Assembly (NCBI GenBank): GCA_003024175.1 | Contig: MDYQ01000259.1 | Span: 1-36,271 of the forward strand | Length of the DNA stretch: 36,271 nucleotides | Source: Planoprotostelium fungivorum | Lineage: Eukaryota > Evosea > Variosea > Cavosteliida > Cavosteliaceae | Reading direction: 5' to 3' | Shown: positions 19,307-29,566 of the stretch, in pieces | How positions within the stretch are numbered: the first letter of the stretch is position 1 | How the letters are laid out: each line of letters begins with the position of its first letter | Made by a program: the position numbers and the translations under genes | The notes under the pieces: model-generated | What the model was told of the DNA's origin: nothing | What the model saw: the letters and a program-made list of their open reading frames with translations, nothing else | The model's database searches: none

Positions 19307-19544
19307 TCTGACCAAGACAAAGTAAGCCAATAGGAGTCAATTGCAGACAAGAGAGATCACGAGCAGAACCAGTCGGCCAAACAGGACACAGTCAGATGAG
19401 AAGAGAGATATAAATGATGTGACGCCTATTCATCAGCTGATTGATGAACGTCGTTATGTAAGACTCACGCGTGATGATTATTTGTTGCAACACAGAATAT
19501 TCCCCAAATCAAGAAGTGCAGTCTGTGTCCCAGATTGGCCATGT

Positions 19545-19720
19545 ATTACGTCAAGGACATGATCGTGTAGTGAAACTCTTGATGGCTGACATCCGAGTAA
19601 ATCCATCCGTACCTGGGCAGCAGACAGAGGTCATATTGAAGTCGTACAGCTTCTGTTGTCTCATCTTCTCGTCGATGGATTGGCATGTGACAACGAGGCA
19701 ATGAGACACGCATCAGAAGT
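19545..19720 (+). pseudogene. Degenerate ankyrin-repeat fragment
   Basis: One frame reads GHDRVVKLLMADIRVNPSV. After a shift, another reads DRGHIEVVQLLLSHLLVDG followed by CDNEAMRHASE. These are one and a half family repeats with frameshifts and no start. They are probably the displaced 3' part of the short ankyrin gene upstream or of another copy. Confidence 0.6.
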
Positions 19721-19852
19721 CAATCCTACCACCCGTACAGTTCATCCACTCGTGCAGTTGATCCACTAAGTGGAGACTCCATAAAAAATACCGATTATAC
19801 GTTGGCTTGTTGGCAATCAAAAGATAAAGAGAGGACAGAATTGTACAACAGA

Positions 19853-20578
19853 TCAGTATATGTCTGATAGCAGCTGTACCACCCTGGTATGTCCTTTCTC
19901 TACTGCAGATCTCTTGGCCTCGTTGTCTCGTGCGGATGCATCGACGAGAGGATGGGACAACAGAAGCTCAACGACTTCAATACGACCCCTTGCTGCTGCC
20001 TTTCTGATGGCTTCGTTGTCCCGGGCTGATGGGTCCACTTGGTCGTCAGCTAACAAGACGGATGGATCCACTCGTTGATCAGCCAGCAAGAGTTGTACTG
20101 CTCCATCTTCTCCTCGATGTGCTGTCAGTCTGATGGCCTCGTTGTTTTTGGCAGATGGATCCACTCTTTCATCAGCCAACAAGAGCTCCACTGTGCGTTC
20201 GTGTCCCGCAGATGTTGCTTGTCTGATGGCTTCGTTGTCACATGCTGATGGATCCACTCGTGGATCAGCCAACAGCAGTTCTACTGTGATGAAATGTCCG
20301 AAAGCCTTTTGCTTCCTCTTCGCTCGTTCAGAGCCAGTGACAGATCGTCGTTTGTCAAACAGTGAGTGAAGCTGTCCACTGAAGAGGTCAGGGAAAGTAT
20401 GATGCTGCGTCTCACCGATGTCTTTCCATAGCTTGCAGGTGAGGCGAAGGATGGCAAAATGTTTCCTCCTTGTGTTATGAGATGCAGGACTCTCGTCCAC
20501 ATCGATCCGCTTCCAGGTCCAGTGTTCGACACCTTGGTTCATCACCGCGTCTAAGATGGATGATCTTCGTGACATCAT
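19853..20578 (-). pseudogene. Ankyrin-repeat gene with disrupted frame
   Basis: The ATG lies at 20576-20578. The N-terminal module (HNTRRKHFAILRLTCKLWKD) is present, followed by the family intron (20379-20415, 37 nt, GTGAG...CAG). Splicing gives DSFTHCLTNDDLSLAL as expected, but that frame stops at 20281. The ankyrin units beyond (ELLLADPRVDPSACDNEAI onward) are in the frame reached only if the intron is kept. An internal deletion that removed the RGCKVDSVRF region therefore probably shifted the frame. A second deletion has fused two repeats (VDPSVLLADDQVDPSA). If the 37-nt intron is retained, a 241-aa protein is possible. About five repeats remain, ending LLSDIY. Confidence 0.65.
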
Positions 20579-20837
20579 AACTGGTTAGAATTCCGTACAC
20601 CATCTATCTCCGTTCGCTCTCTCGCGCTTAATTGACCTTCGTAGAAGATGATCTGTGATCGCATTTCATATTCATACTAAGACAGAATAAAGTATAGAGC
20701 TCACCGTCTGTTCTGCCTGTGAATATCCTTCAATTACTGCTGAAATAGATCGTTGTAATGGTTTATATACTGAAGCTAAGGAATTTGACGTCTCTGACAG
20801 AAGTCCCTCTCACAACTTGTTTAACGACTCCGATGCG
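20579..20837. other. Divergent intergenic region, ankyrin / RhoGEF
   Basis: It holds the 5' regions of the minus-strand ankyrin gene and the RhoGEF. No specific element is recognised. Confidence 0.3.
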
Positions 20838-23800
20838 ATGAAGATCTTCTTTCGACACGAAGGTCAATCAATCACCATTCACGTGGAGGCCGATTCTTCT
20901 CTCTTTCAACTCAGACAGGTAATGCGGAAAGATTGAATCATTTAGATGATTGGACATAGGTTTTGGCTTCCATTCTAGAGAAGACTTCAAAGACACCGTG
21001 GACTGCACAAGATGTTCTATTCCTCAGCGAGGGGTGATGATAGTGACATCTGACATATCATTTTCGTGACGAATCACCAGAGGAACACCACTAGCTGGCG
21101 AGGGAGACCCTATTCTATCCTTATCGAGCGTTACCGTTGATTCTATCTTTCAAAATGATGCCACATATCAAGTTTCCGCTCGGAGGCGAAATGGTGAGTC
21201 GGTTCGTGAGGTAAACATCATACTCATTTGCGTCGCAGTCAATCAGTTTGTAACACTGAATCGGCCGTGGGCCAAGAGGAAAGTTTCCAAGACTGACATT
21301 CAACGCAATGATCTGATTGGCATGTTTCGATCCAGTTCGATCTCAGAACCCGAAGAGTCATTTCCGCAGCTGAAAGCTCGAATGCATCGAGTGTTGGACG
21401 TAGTCATAGAGAGGAAAATGATGAAGATGAATGTCGTAGAACGACAACAGAGAAGTGAAGGATTGATTTTAGACGAACTCGAACCATCGTGGAAGGTGAA
21501 GGTCATTCCATCTCATCCAGCTGATCTCGATCAGAACACACCCAAAATGGACTGGGTCAGAACGAGCCACGATACGTCTAATCAGATCAACACTCAAGTT
21601 AAAATCAAATCCCATCGAGTGGAGGAACTTCGATTCATCCAGCACAAGGTCCATGATTGATATCACCCATCACGATCGATCGTCTCACATCATCACATCA
21701 TCAAGTCCGTCGACTCACACTCCTATAGCCTAGACGGAAATCAATGTCTAGAAACAATCTGTCGGCCAACATGATCGGATCGCGACGCCGAAGTCGCAGC
21801 ATGGATGTGAGAAACAGTTACGAGCTTAAGAAGAGGGCATCAAGAGATGTGAAGAAGGAAGAATATCAACCGAAAGAAGAAGCCGTAAATGATGATGAGA
21901 CGTCGGAGGAGTACATCTCTGTGACCATCACTGAATTAGATGATGAAGAAATGGAAGAAAAGAAGACAGAAGAGATAGAAGAGGAGACAGCTCAAGACGA
22001 CACGGACGCTGTGATGACACATTGCGATCGCGGTGATGAACAGAGAGGGAGTTCCATCGAAAAGAAAACACAAGGAGCGAGAGAAGTCACAAAAATCACA
22101 GAAACAGAGGAGAATCTTGCATCCAAAGGAAGAGAAGAGAAACAAGAGGAAGAAGACAGTGACAGGAAGAGACGGGAACAAGTAGAAGACATCGTCCAAT
22201 CAGACTCCGCCATCCACGATCTGTGCGTACGGTACGTACGAGAACTATGTGATGACATCCAACAGGCAGATGTCAGTTCCTGATTATGACTCTGATGAGA
22301 TGGAAGAGATGATCGAGCAGGCCAACATGCTCAAGTTCACCTCTGAATGGGAGGAGAGTGACAGAAATAGAACCGACTCGGTCAGCAGCTACGCTTCACC
22401 ATCGGGGAAGGTGAGAGGCTGCATTCAGCTTGATATGGATGACACGTGAACTCTGATGATGAGCTTGAGGCGAACGATTTCATTTTCTATATCATACTGA
22501 AATCATTTCAAACTCGTTCGTCTTTCAGCGTGTGACTCATTTATGATTACCATCTCGATCGAAATAAAAGAATAAAAGAAAATAAATGACGAACGAAAAT
22601 GTGACAAGAAGAACAGGGTAGTGCAAGGATGAGATGGAGAGAGGGTTCTTTCAGTCGAAGCCCGAAGAACAATCGAACGTTCAAAGGAAGGGCGGGCCAG
22701 AGAGACAAGGGGAGATCAGGTGTGACGCGTTGTACAACGATGTTCTCATTCAAATGAAACAGATCTGTTCGACGCGAAGGAAGTCAATTTCGTTCAGACG
22801 GATCCCGTCAATCGTTTTGCGGTGAGAAATTTGAGAGAGAATTCGCGGAGATCTCATTTCGACAGCTGTCACCACCGAGATCCAATTCTCCAAGTCCATC
22901 TACTCCACCACGAGCTGTACGTATCGTTCATTATCTTTCAAAACATCTACATTTCATGATCTTTCTTTTCTCTTTTTACGAACTATTTTGTGGAAAATCA
23001 AAGTCGATTTTATTTTTCATGACAGATATCGATTACCTTCTATTCCAAACACATGTTACGGATTCTCACGTCTATCATAGAAGGTGAACCATCTCAAGAC
23101 CGAACGAGTTGACAGCCATCCTCTATCTCCTGGCGACCACGATGAACCTCCCCTATCCCCTCGCGATCACCTCTTCCACTCTCGACGTAAGTTATTTTAT
23201 TTCCTTTAAAAAACGAATTTTTCAAATAGTTTAACCCTTTCACTCCCCATGTCAGTTTTTTCTTTCGAAAGAAAAAAAAAAGACGAATGTTGACCACACG
23301 ACAGCTGCACCGAGGAGACAGAACATGGTGAACCAAGATGGCAAGACGATACGAAAGATACACGAGATCAGGACATTAGACGAAGCGGCCAAGCAGCTGA
23401 GAAGATTGAGATACGCCGCCATCGTAAACGAATTGATATCCACCGAGAAAGACTATTTATCAGATCTAGACATTCTACGGAACGTGAGCTGACATACGAT
23501 ATGGAATAGAGAGGAAGAAGAGGTTGATGAGAGACAGTTGTACTTTCAACCGATGGCGGATGAGCAGATGATCAGTGACGTTCAGATGAACGAAATCTTT
23601 GGTAACATCCTCACCATACAGCAAATCAATCAGGTTCGTAATTCCGCCCTTCTATGTTCAATCTTATTTGTATTCACTTGGTTCATTTGTATCTACTGTA
23701 TTCATTTATTTGTAATTATTTCATTCATTCATTTGTTTCACTCGATCTGAATTGATCGATTTCAGTTCATCTATGAAGAGCTACTGAAGAGAAGAGAGGA

Positions 23801-25200
23801 ACCGAACGGTGTAGGCTACACCTTCTTACGTTATTCCGCATTTCTCAAAATGTACCTGGAATACTGCGCCAACCAGGTGATCCATCCCCTCACATTCGAA
23901 ATTCAAATCTCCCGCCAGACGATCCAATTGGCCCGAGTCAACGAATTAGATCAGAAGAATCGAAATTTTCACAACCTCCTCGTTTCAGCCAAGAAGAGAC
24001 CAGAGTGCAGACAATTACCATTCGATTCTTATCTATCTAGACCCGTTCAGAGGATATGCAAATATCCCCTCCTGCTGAGAGAATTGATCGAATCGAGCTA
24101 CGAGGTGAAGAGATGACGCACGAGGACGAGTGTCGACGTTTCGTATCAGGTGGAACAGATGAGACAACTGAAGACAGCCATGGTACAGATCACGGACTGT
24201 ATCACGCAGATCAACTCAAGGATGCAATTCAACGAATCGATCAAGAGGTTGATCGAAATCAATCGTGACATCGAGTCGGTGCGTGCACTGCCGCGCGATT
24301 GATTTGAATTTATTCTATTCAGGTACCCACGCACATCCACCTGCTCGTACCCGGGAGGAGGTGATGATTTATTCGATTTTATTTCGATTCATTTGGGACG
24401 CAGGCTGGTGAAAGAAGGTCCAGTGGGGAGGATCGTAGAGGGAAAATTGAGGGAGAGATATCTGTTCCTCTACAACGACATCCTTATTTTTACGAAAGTG
24501 TCGCGGCTCATCAAAGTGTCTTACGTCTATCGAGGCCACATCAAGATAGGAGAAGCTTTTTTGACGGACGTTCCTTCAGGAGGTGAAGTCATCGATCATG
24601 CTGATGATCATGATCATCATCGTAATCAAGCCTGATCGCAATCGTGCTGATCATCATCACATCATCTCTCCAACATCATCATGATCGTCACATCACGATG
24701 ATGGGCGACTGCTGACGATGCCATAGGAAACTCGAACGGCGATTTCCGCTTCGGCATCTTAGGCAGAGAAGAGAGTGCGGCCGTCTTGATTACCTGCCAG
24801 AACGTAGAGACCAAATACGAATGGATGAAAGCCCTGCAAGAATCCGTCTGCAGAGACATACACGGAGGTAAGGCATCCGCCCTATCTACAAGCCAAGAGA
24901 GAGTGAAAAAAAACAGGCCAGAGGGTGTCTATCTACAACTCACAAGATGTGGCCATCTTCCTTGCTGCGGTGCAGAAGCAGGCACCGCAGGAGTTCATCA
25001 ACGAGTTCACGAAGCCGAGACCGGATAAGGAAGAGAGCACCGGTGTGTGGAGAATGGTTCCTTCTGTCGCGTGAGTCACCGAGATGATCGCGATCGTGAT
25101 CGTGATCGTCGCAATGATCGCGTGGACTAAATGTGGTAGGAAATACTCGGTGAAGGCTATGTCGTTACCCAACATGAAGGAAGAAAGAATGCTACCATAA
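20838..25200 (+). CDS. Rho guanine nucleotide exchange factor (DH-PH)
   Basis: Nineteen exons are modelled, giving 985 aa: 20838-20918, 20960-21033, 21081-21193, 21239-21648, 21729-22231, 22266-22410, 22622-22719, 22763-22916, 23081-23186, 23305-23483, 23538-23633, 23766-23876, 23919-24104, 24150-24278, 24323-24360, 24404-24582, 24727-24867, 24917-25070 and 25140-25200. The DH domain (~residues 600-780) has ELISTEKDYLSDLDIL and SRPVQRICKYPLLLRELI, the hallmark helices that open Rho/Rac GTPases. A PH domain follows (~805-910: LVKEGPVGRIVEGKLRERYL onward, with the invariant Trp in KYEWMKALQ). The N-terminal ~90 residues (IFFRHEGQSITIHVEADSS) look ubiquitin-like. The middle is acidic and low-complexity, then Ser/Pro-rich (SPPRSNSPSPSTPP). 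Exon 7 at 22622 could start elsewhere; the DH-PH part is firm. The expected role is actin and motility control. Confidence 0.9.
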
Positions 25201-25289
25201 AGAATATTGTTTGTAAACTCGATGATAGACCGTCCGAGAGCGATGACATCAATCGTGTACGTTCAAAAGTGATGCGGCCCCTGTGTCAT
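25201..25289. other. RhoGEF 3' flank
   Basis: Non-coding. GATAGACCGTCCGAGAGCGA here resembles 29170-29200 over about 35 bases, a small dispersed repeat. Confidence 0.3.
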
Positions 25290-25845
25290 TTCTATCTACA
25301 ACGGCCACATCATCTCCAGAGAAAACATCAGATCACCCAGCGCAATGGTTCTATCGAACGTCTCACCTTTCTTAGGTGGTCCGTATCATTTGCGGCAGGG
25401 ATACGAGTTCAGTGGAGTAACTGAGAGAACAGCTGAAGAAAACCAGTGGATCAGTTCCGAAGATCTGAGGGAGTCGCATTACGGTACAAAAACCTTGAAA
25501 GTCTAAATGCTTCACTCTCTTCACTCACTCTGTAGCTTAGAGTTTGCATCATCTGCACATTTCGTGATGACGAAGAACAAGATAAACAGCTGAGACATAC
25601 AGCATCACGTCTTCCTTTCGATCACAACTTGCAAAGAGATAGAAGAGAGAGGAAGGACAAGAAGAAGAGAAGATGAGACGGAGAAAGGGAGAGGACGGTG
25701 ACAGATGCGGCACATCAGTAGGACGTGATGATGAGAAGAGTCAGCACAAGTGAGTCTGATGGCATCGAATGACTGCATGATAAAGATGAAGAAGAGGTGT
25801 CGCTCGATGTCGCTCGTAGACAGACACAATGAAGAATGAGGAGAG
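25290..25845. repeat. Inverted copy of the 4092-4570 segment
   Basis: Block-wise match to the reverse complement of 4092-4570, up to ACAGACACAATGAAG at ~25817-25831, where the orphan gene starts in the other copy. Here the sequence after ATG diverges and soon stops, so the orphan gene itself is missing. A ~70-codon open stretch at 25296-25506 (HIISRENIRSPSAMVLSNVS) is broken in the other copy, so coding is doubtful. Confidence 0.6.
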
Positions 25846-26175
25846 ATGAGAGACAGCTGACACGCTGAGAAGGTAGAAGAAGAGTATATAAGAGAAAAGA
25901 AGGATAAAATAGAGATGATGATCGGTCACGGAGAAATAAAACAATCAACAAATTCTGCACCCTTACGTATCCATCAAGAGCCACATCGATGAACAATATC
26001 GCGTATCATCAGCGCACAAATTCAAACAACACGGTCAATGAAGAAGACGGTCTGCCCTTCTGATGTAAACAGCTCAAACGACACGAGCGACATCTTTCAT
26101 CGAGATCAGATTTTCTTGCGTCGGGCATGTGAGTGACTGAGAAATAACGAAGAAAGACGAGAAATGTACGACAGA
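25846..26175. other. Intergenic region, no gene seen
   Basis: Purine-rich plus strand (25850-25935), then the 3' flank of the ankyrin gene. The part next to 26175 is shared with the flank of the relic at 2262-2320. Confidence 0.35.
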
Positions 26176-28223
26176 TCAATTTATATCTCTCTTGTCATCC
26201 AGCCACTTCTCTTCAGCTGACTTGTGCTCATTATGTTCTGTCAGCAGCTGCAATATCTCCGTGTGTCCTCTGTGCAAAGCCAATCGCATGATGTTGCTGT
26301 TCTGTTTGAACGGACCCACGAGAGGATGAGACAGCAGAAGCTGCAAGACCTCAACATGGTCTCTTTGTATTGCTCTCTCAATGGCCTTGTTGTCTTGTGC
26401 CGTTGGATCCACTCGATGATCAGCCAACAGCACTCGCACTGCGTCGAGATCTTCTGCACATCGGATGGCATACTGGTTGTATGCTGATGGATCTACACGA
26501 GGATCGGCCAAGAGCAGCCGCACTGTCATGGTATGACCCTTAGATGATGCCCCAATGATGGCATCATTCTTCCCTGCTGATGGATTCACACGAGGATCAG
26601 CCAAAAGCAGCCGTACCACTTCAAGATGTCCCTTTGAGGCTGCCTTCCTGAAGGCCTCGTTGTCTTTTGCTGATGGATCCACACGAGGATCAGCCAATAG
26701 TAGCCGGTCTACTTCATGATGTCCGTTTGCGGCTGCCTTCCTGAAGGCCTCGTTGTCTCCTGTTGATGGATCCACACGGAGATCAACCAAAAGTAGCCGG
26801 ACTACTTCATGTTGTCCGTTTGCGGCTGCCTTCCTGAAGGCCTCGTTGTCTTTTGCTGATGGATCCACACGAAGATCAGCCAATAGTAACCGTACCACTT
26901 CATGATGTCCGTTTGCGGCTGCCTCTCTGATGGCCTCGTTGTCTCTTGCTGACGGGTCCACACATGGATTGGACATCAGTATCCTCACTCATTCGACCAA
27001 GCCCACGCGCGAAGCATATCGAATAATGGTGTTGTCCACGACTGATGCATCTGCAAGCGGATGTGACAGAAATAACCGCTCAAGATCTTCGTTGTCCTTT
27101 GTGTCCGCCTTCTCACGTGCTTGTGCGTCAAGAAGGTCTCCCCATGCTACTTTCATCTCGTGATACTGGAGCAATCGCATGATTTCTATGTGTCCGACAT
27201 CCGCTGCTGCTCTGATGGCTTCGTGATTCTGTGCAAAAGGATCCACCAGCGGATGAGACAGCAGGAGTTGTACAACTTCAGTGTAGCCATTTGATGCAGC
27301 CTCTATGATGGCTTCGTTGTCGTCTGCCGAGGGATCCACTCGCGGATCGCTCAAGAGCAATCGCACAACCTCCGTCCTTCCTCTCCGTGATGCACTCTTG
27401 ATGGCGTCCTGATGATTTGCTGATGGATCCACACGAGCATCTTTCAGAAGTAGCTCGACCATTCCACTTGCTCCATGGTATGACGCCTCTCGTACGGCCT
27501 CGTTATCTTGTGCTGATGGATCCACACGAGGATCGGATAAGAGAAGCTCCACCATCTCAGGTGATCTGACAGCAACTGCCGCTCGTATGGGCTCATTGTT
27601 GCCATCTGATGGATCCAAAAGAGGATGTGCCATGAGAAACTTGACCAGCTCACATCTACCTATCCGGACAGCTTGAGACAGGAGAAAGCCTTGGATGTTT
27701 GATGGATCCATACGGTCATCGGACAAGAGTTGCCGCACTACGTCGTCGTGACCTCCTGTAACTGCCGCTGAGATGGCCTCGTTGTCTTGTGCTGATGGAT
27801 CCACTCGAGGATCGCTCAAGAGTAGTTGTACGATCTCGGTTGAACCATGAAAAGATGCCACTATGATTGGCTCATTGTCTTGTAAAGATGGATCTAGCCC
27901 TCCGCAAGTCAAGAGGAAGCGAACAGAGTCTACCTTGCAGCCTCTCACAGCCAGAAGCAGATCATCTTCGGTCAGCCAGTCAGTGAAGCCGTCCACTGAC
28001 GTTGTCAGAAGAGAGAACAGTTTGTGACATCTTCTTCACCGATGTCCTTCCACAGCTTGCACGTGCTGCGAAGGAGGGCAAACTGTTTCCTCCTTGTGTT
28101 GTGTGACTCAGGGCAGAAGGAATTCTTCTTCCGGTGGATGACCTCCGGTTCGACGTCTCTGTTGAGCACAGTGTGTAAGATGACTCGTGTTACATCGTGA
28201 CTGGTGATTGTTCCGTTCTTCAT
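26176..28223 (-). pseudogene. Ankyrin-repeat gene with a single in-frame nonsense codon
   Basis: Exon 1 is 28040-28223, the intron 27996-28039 (44 nt) and exon 2 27995 down to 26176. The full family layout is present: TITSHDVTRVILHTVLN and LLRSTCKLWKDIG, DGFTDWLTEDDLLLAVRG, then ~17 ankyrin units and the C-terminus LLTEHNEHKSAEEKWLDDKR. At 26989-26991 a TGA stands where the paralogue at 4703 has TGG (its IEWVRTLMSDA is here VE-stop-VRILMSNP). The frame is otherwise open on both sides for 270 codons or more. The gene either makes a shortened ~397-aa protein, is a very young pseudogene, or reflects a base-calling error. Five consecutive units at 26580-26950 are nearly identical, showing recent repeat expansion. 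Confidence 0.8.
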
Positions 28224-28320
28224 CGCTCGTCTTCTCTGCTGACTGAAAGGAAGAGAGAAGCTACGTTTGCGAGATGGAGATGTTCTGTTTGTGATGTGGC
28301 AGTGATCCAGAAGAAAATGC
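28224..28320 (-). promoter_or_regulatory. Conserved 5' flank of ankyrin gene, third copy
   Basis: Read on the minus strand, this carries ATTTTCTTCTGGATCACTGC near 28320-28300 and CAGCAGAGAAGACGAGCG next to the ATG, like 4591-4702 and 18451-18560. The middle is more diverged. A weaker copy of part of it lies at 29325-29370. Confidence 0.5.
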
Positions 28321-28430
28321 GAGAACCAGTTCCACCCGAGTTTTCACACCTCGCACGCCACGATCGTTTCAATCCTCCACTAAGGCGCCCATGAAAAACC
28401 TACCATCTTTTTATTTTTTACCCCCGGGAG

Positions 28431-28450
28431 CCCCGACCCCACCCACCCCC
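28431..28450 (-). other. Predicted G-quadruplex on the minus strand
   Basis: The plus strand has CCCC-GA-CCCC-A-CCC-A-CCCCC, so the minus strand has four G-runs of at least three with 1-2-nt loops, a textbook quadruplex pattern. It sits between CCCCCGGG and CCCCCGGGGG palindromes in an otherwise AT-balanced region. Confidence 0.6.
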
Positions 28451-28493
28451 GGGGGATGATGCAAATGGGCATCTCGCAGGACCATCATCTACA

Positions 28494-28547
28494 GGTGCGA
28501 CTACGGGTGAAGGTGCGGCTACGGGTGAAGGTGCGGCTACAGGCGAA
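28494..28547 (+). repeat. Three tandem 18-bp repeats
   Basis: Units of GGTGCGGCTACGGGTGAA at 28494, 28512 and 28530. The plus frame reads GATTGE-GAATGE-GAATGE and is open from the GC-rich stretch to TGA near 28580. It could be the end of an exon, but no other exon of such a gene is seen. Confidence 0.6.
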
Positions 28548-29566
28548 TTTTTAAAATTCCAAGATGGACATGCATCGTGAGAAACAAACAGACTCTTCTT
28601 CCTTTATTGAGATGAATGACCTCAGACGACACCGCCAGACATCACAAATTTTGGCAGAGGCGAAAGTCATGTGTGCCGGTACTGTTTGGAAGGATTTGTG
28701 TACTTCATCGCACGCTTTCGCGAAAATTTGTGATCATCAGAGGGAGAAGCAAGGCAATAAATGATGAAAAATGACCCGAATGGGAAGAGATACATAAACA
28801 GGTCATCGATCTTCTCATCTTTATCGTTGTGGTCAGGAGTCAATGAGAAATCGTCCATCTACGTAGCTGTATCAGCCCCGGGCCAAAAGATTCTATCAGT
28901 AAACGATCTTGACCAACTGTTTTCAGTGATAATGCCTCAGCGACGAACACGAAACATCCCATGTATGTATAGAAGCCATTTATTCTCTCATGCCTCTCAT
29001 CCATTGATGCCATCTTTCATGATCTACCTTACCGTGGAAAGGGTCATAGTCATTCGATGCCTTCTCGAGTCCGTCCTGCCACTTTCTGTACAGCCTTGTT
29101 CTCGACGAACATATTGACAGTGATGCGTCGTAGAATTGAGAAGATGAAGTGGATGTGAGAAATAACGATATGATAGAACGTTCGAGAGCGATGACTTGAA
29201 TGGATGCTGTGATTTTACAGAAAGATAAATCGATTTAGAGAGTTGTGTGGATAGCTGCGAGTTCAATCGTGTGAGGAGATGAGGAGAAGATGAGGAGAAG
29301 ATGAGGAGAAGATGATGAAAAGTAGAGGTTGCGAGATGATGATGTTCTGTTTGTAGTGCGGCAGTCAGTGTTCCGGAGCTCTGTACAAATGATTCTGAAT
29401 AGAGCGCTTTCAACAGTGGTGCTGAATCATCCTCGCTCAACACGATCGTCATCCCTGCGTCCCGTCAATTTGTCCAAATTTCGCATCATATTTCCGACGC
29501 ATCATACTCGTGGCACGAATCTAATCATCGATAGGAGGAGGATGCAGAGGCCACATGATTCTCCGT
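28548..29566. other. Intergenic region with possible gene remnants
   Basis: Open stretches on the plus strand at 28564-28764 and 28761-29117, and on the minus strand at 29024-29452, show no family features or splice-supported links. 29325-29370 resembles part of the ankyrin 5' flank (GCGAGATG, ATGTTCTGTTTGT, GGCAGT) in minus orientation. This is probably a graveyard of rearranged copies. Confidence 0.35.
29279..29322. repeat. Four tandem 11-bp repeats
   Basis: ATGAGGAGAAG repeats at 29279, 29290 and 29301, followed by a diverged unit ATGATGAAAAG. Simple-sequence slippage. Confidence 0.7.

Noticed and set aside
21936-22258. Hydrophobic minus-strand frames opposite RhoGEF exon 5
   Set aside because: Complement of a Glu/Lys-rich coding stretch automatically reads as Phe/Leu/Ser-rich; no independent support.
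25272-25430. 50-codon ATG frame starting MRPLCHFYLQ
   Set aside because: It lies in a duplicated segment whose other copy breaks the frame; no splice partners or family features.
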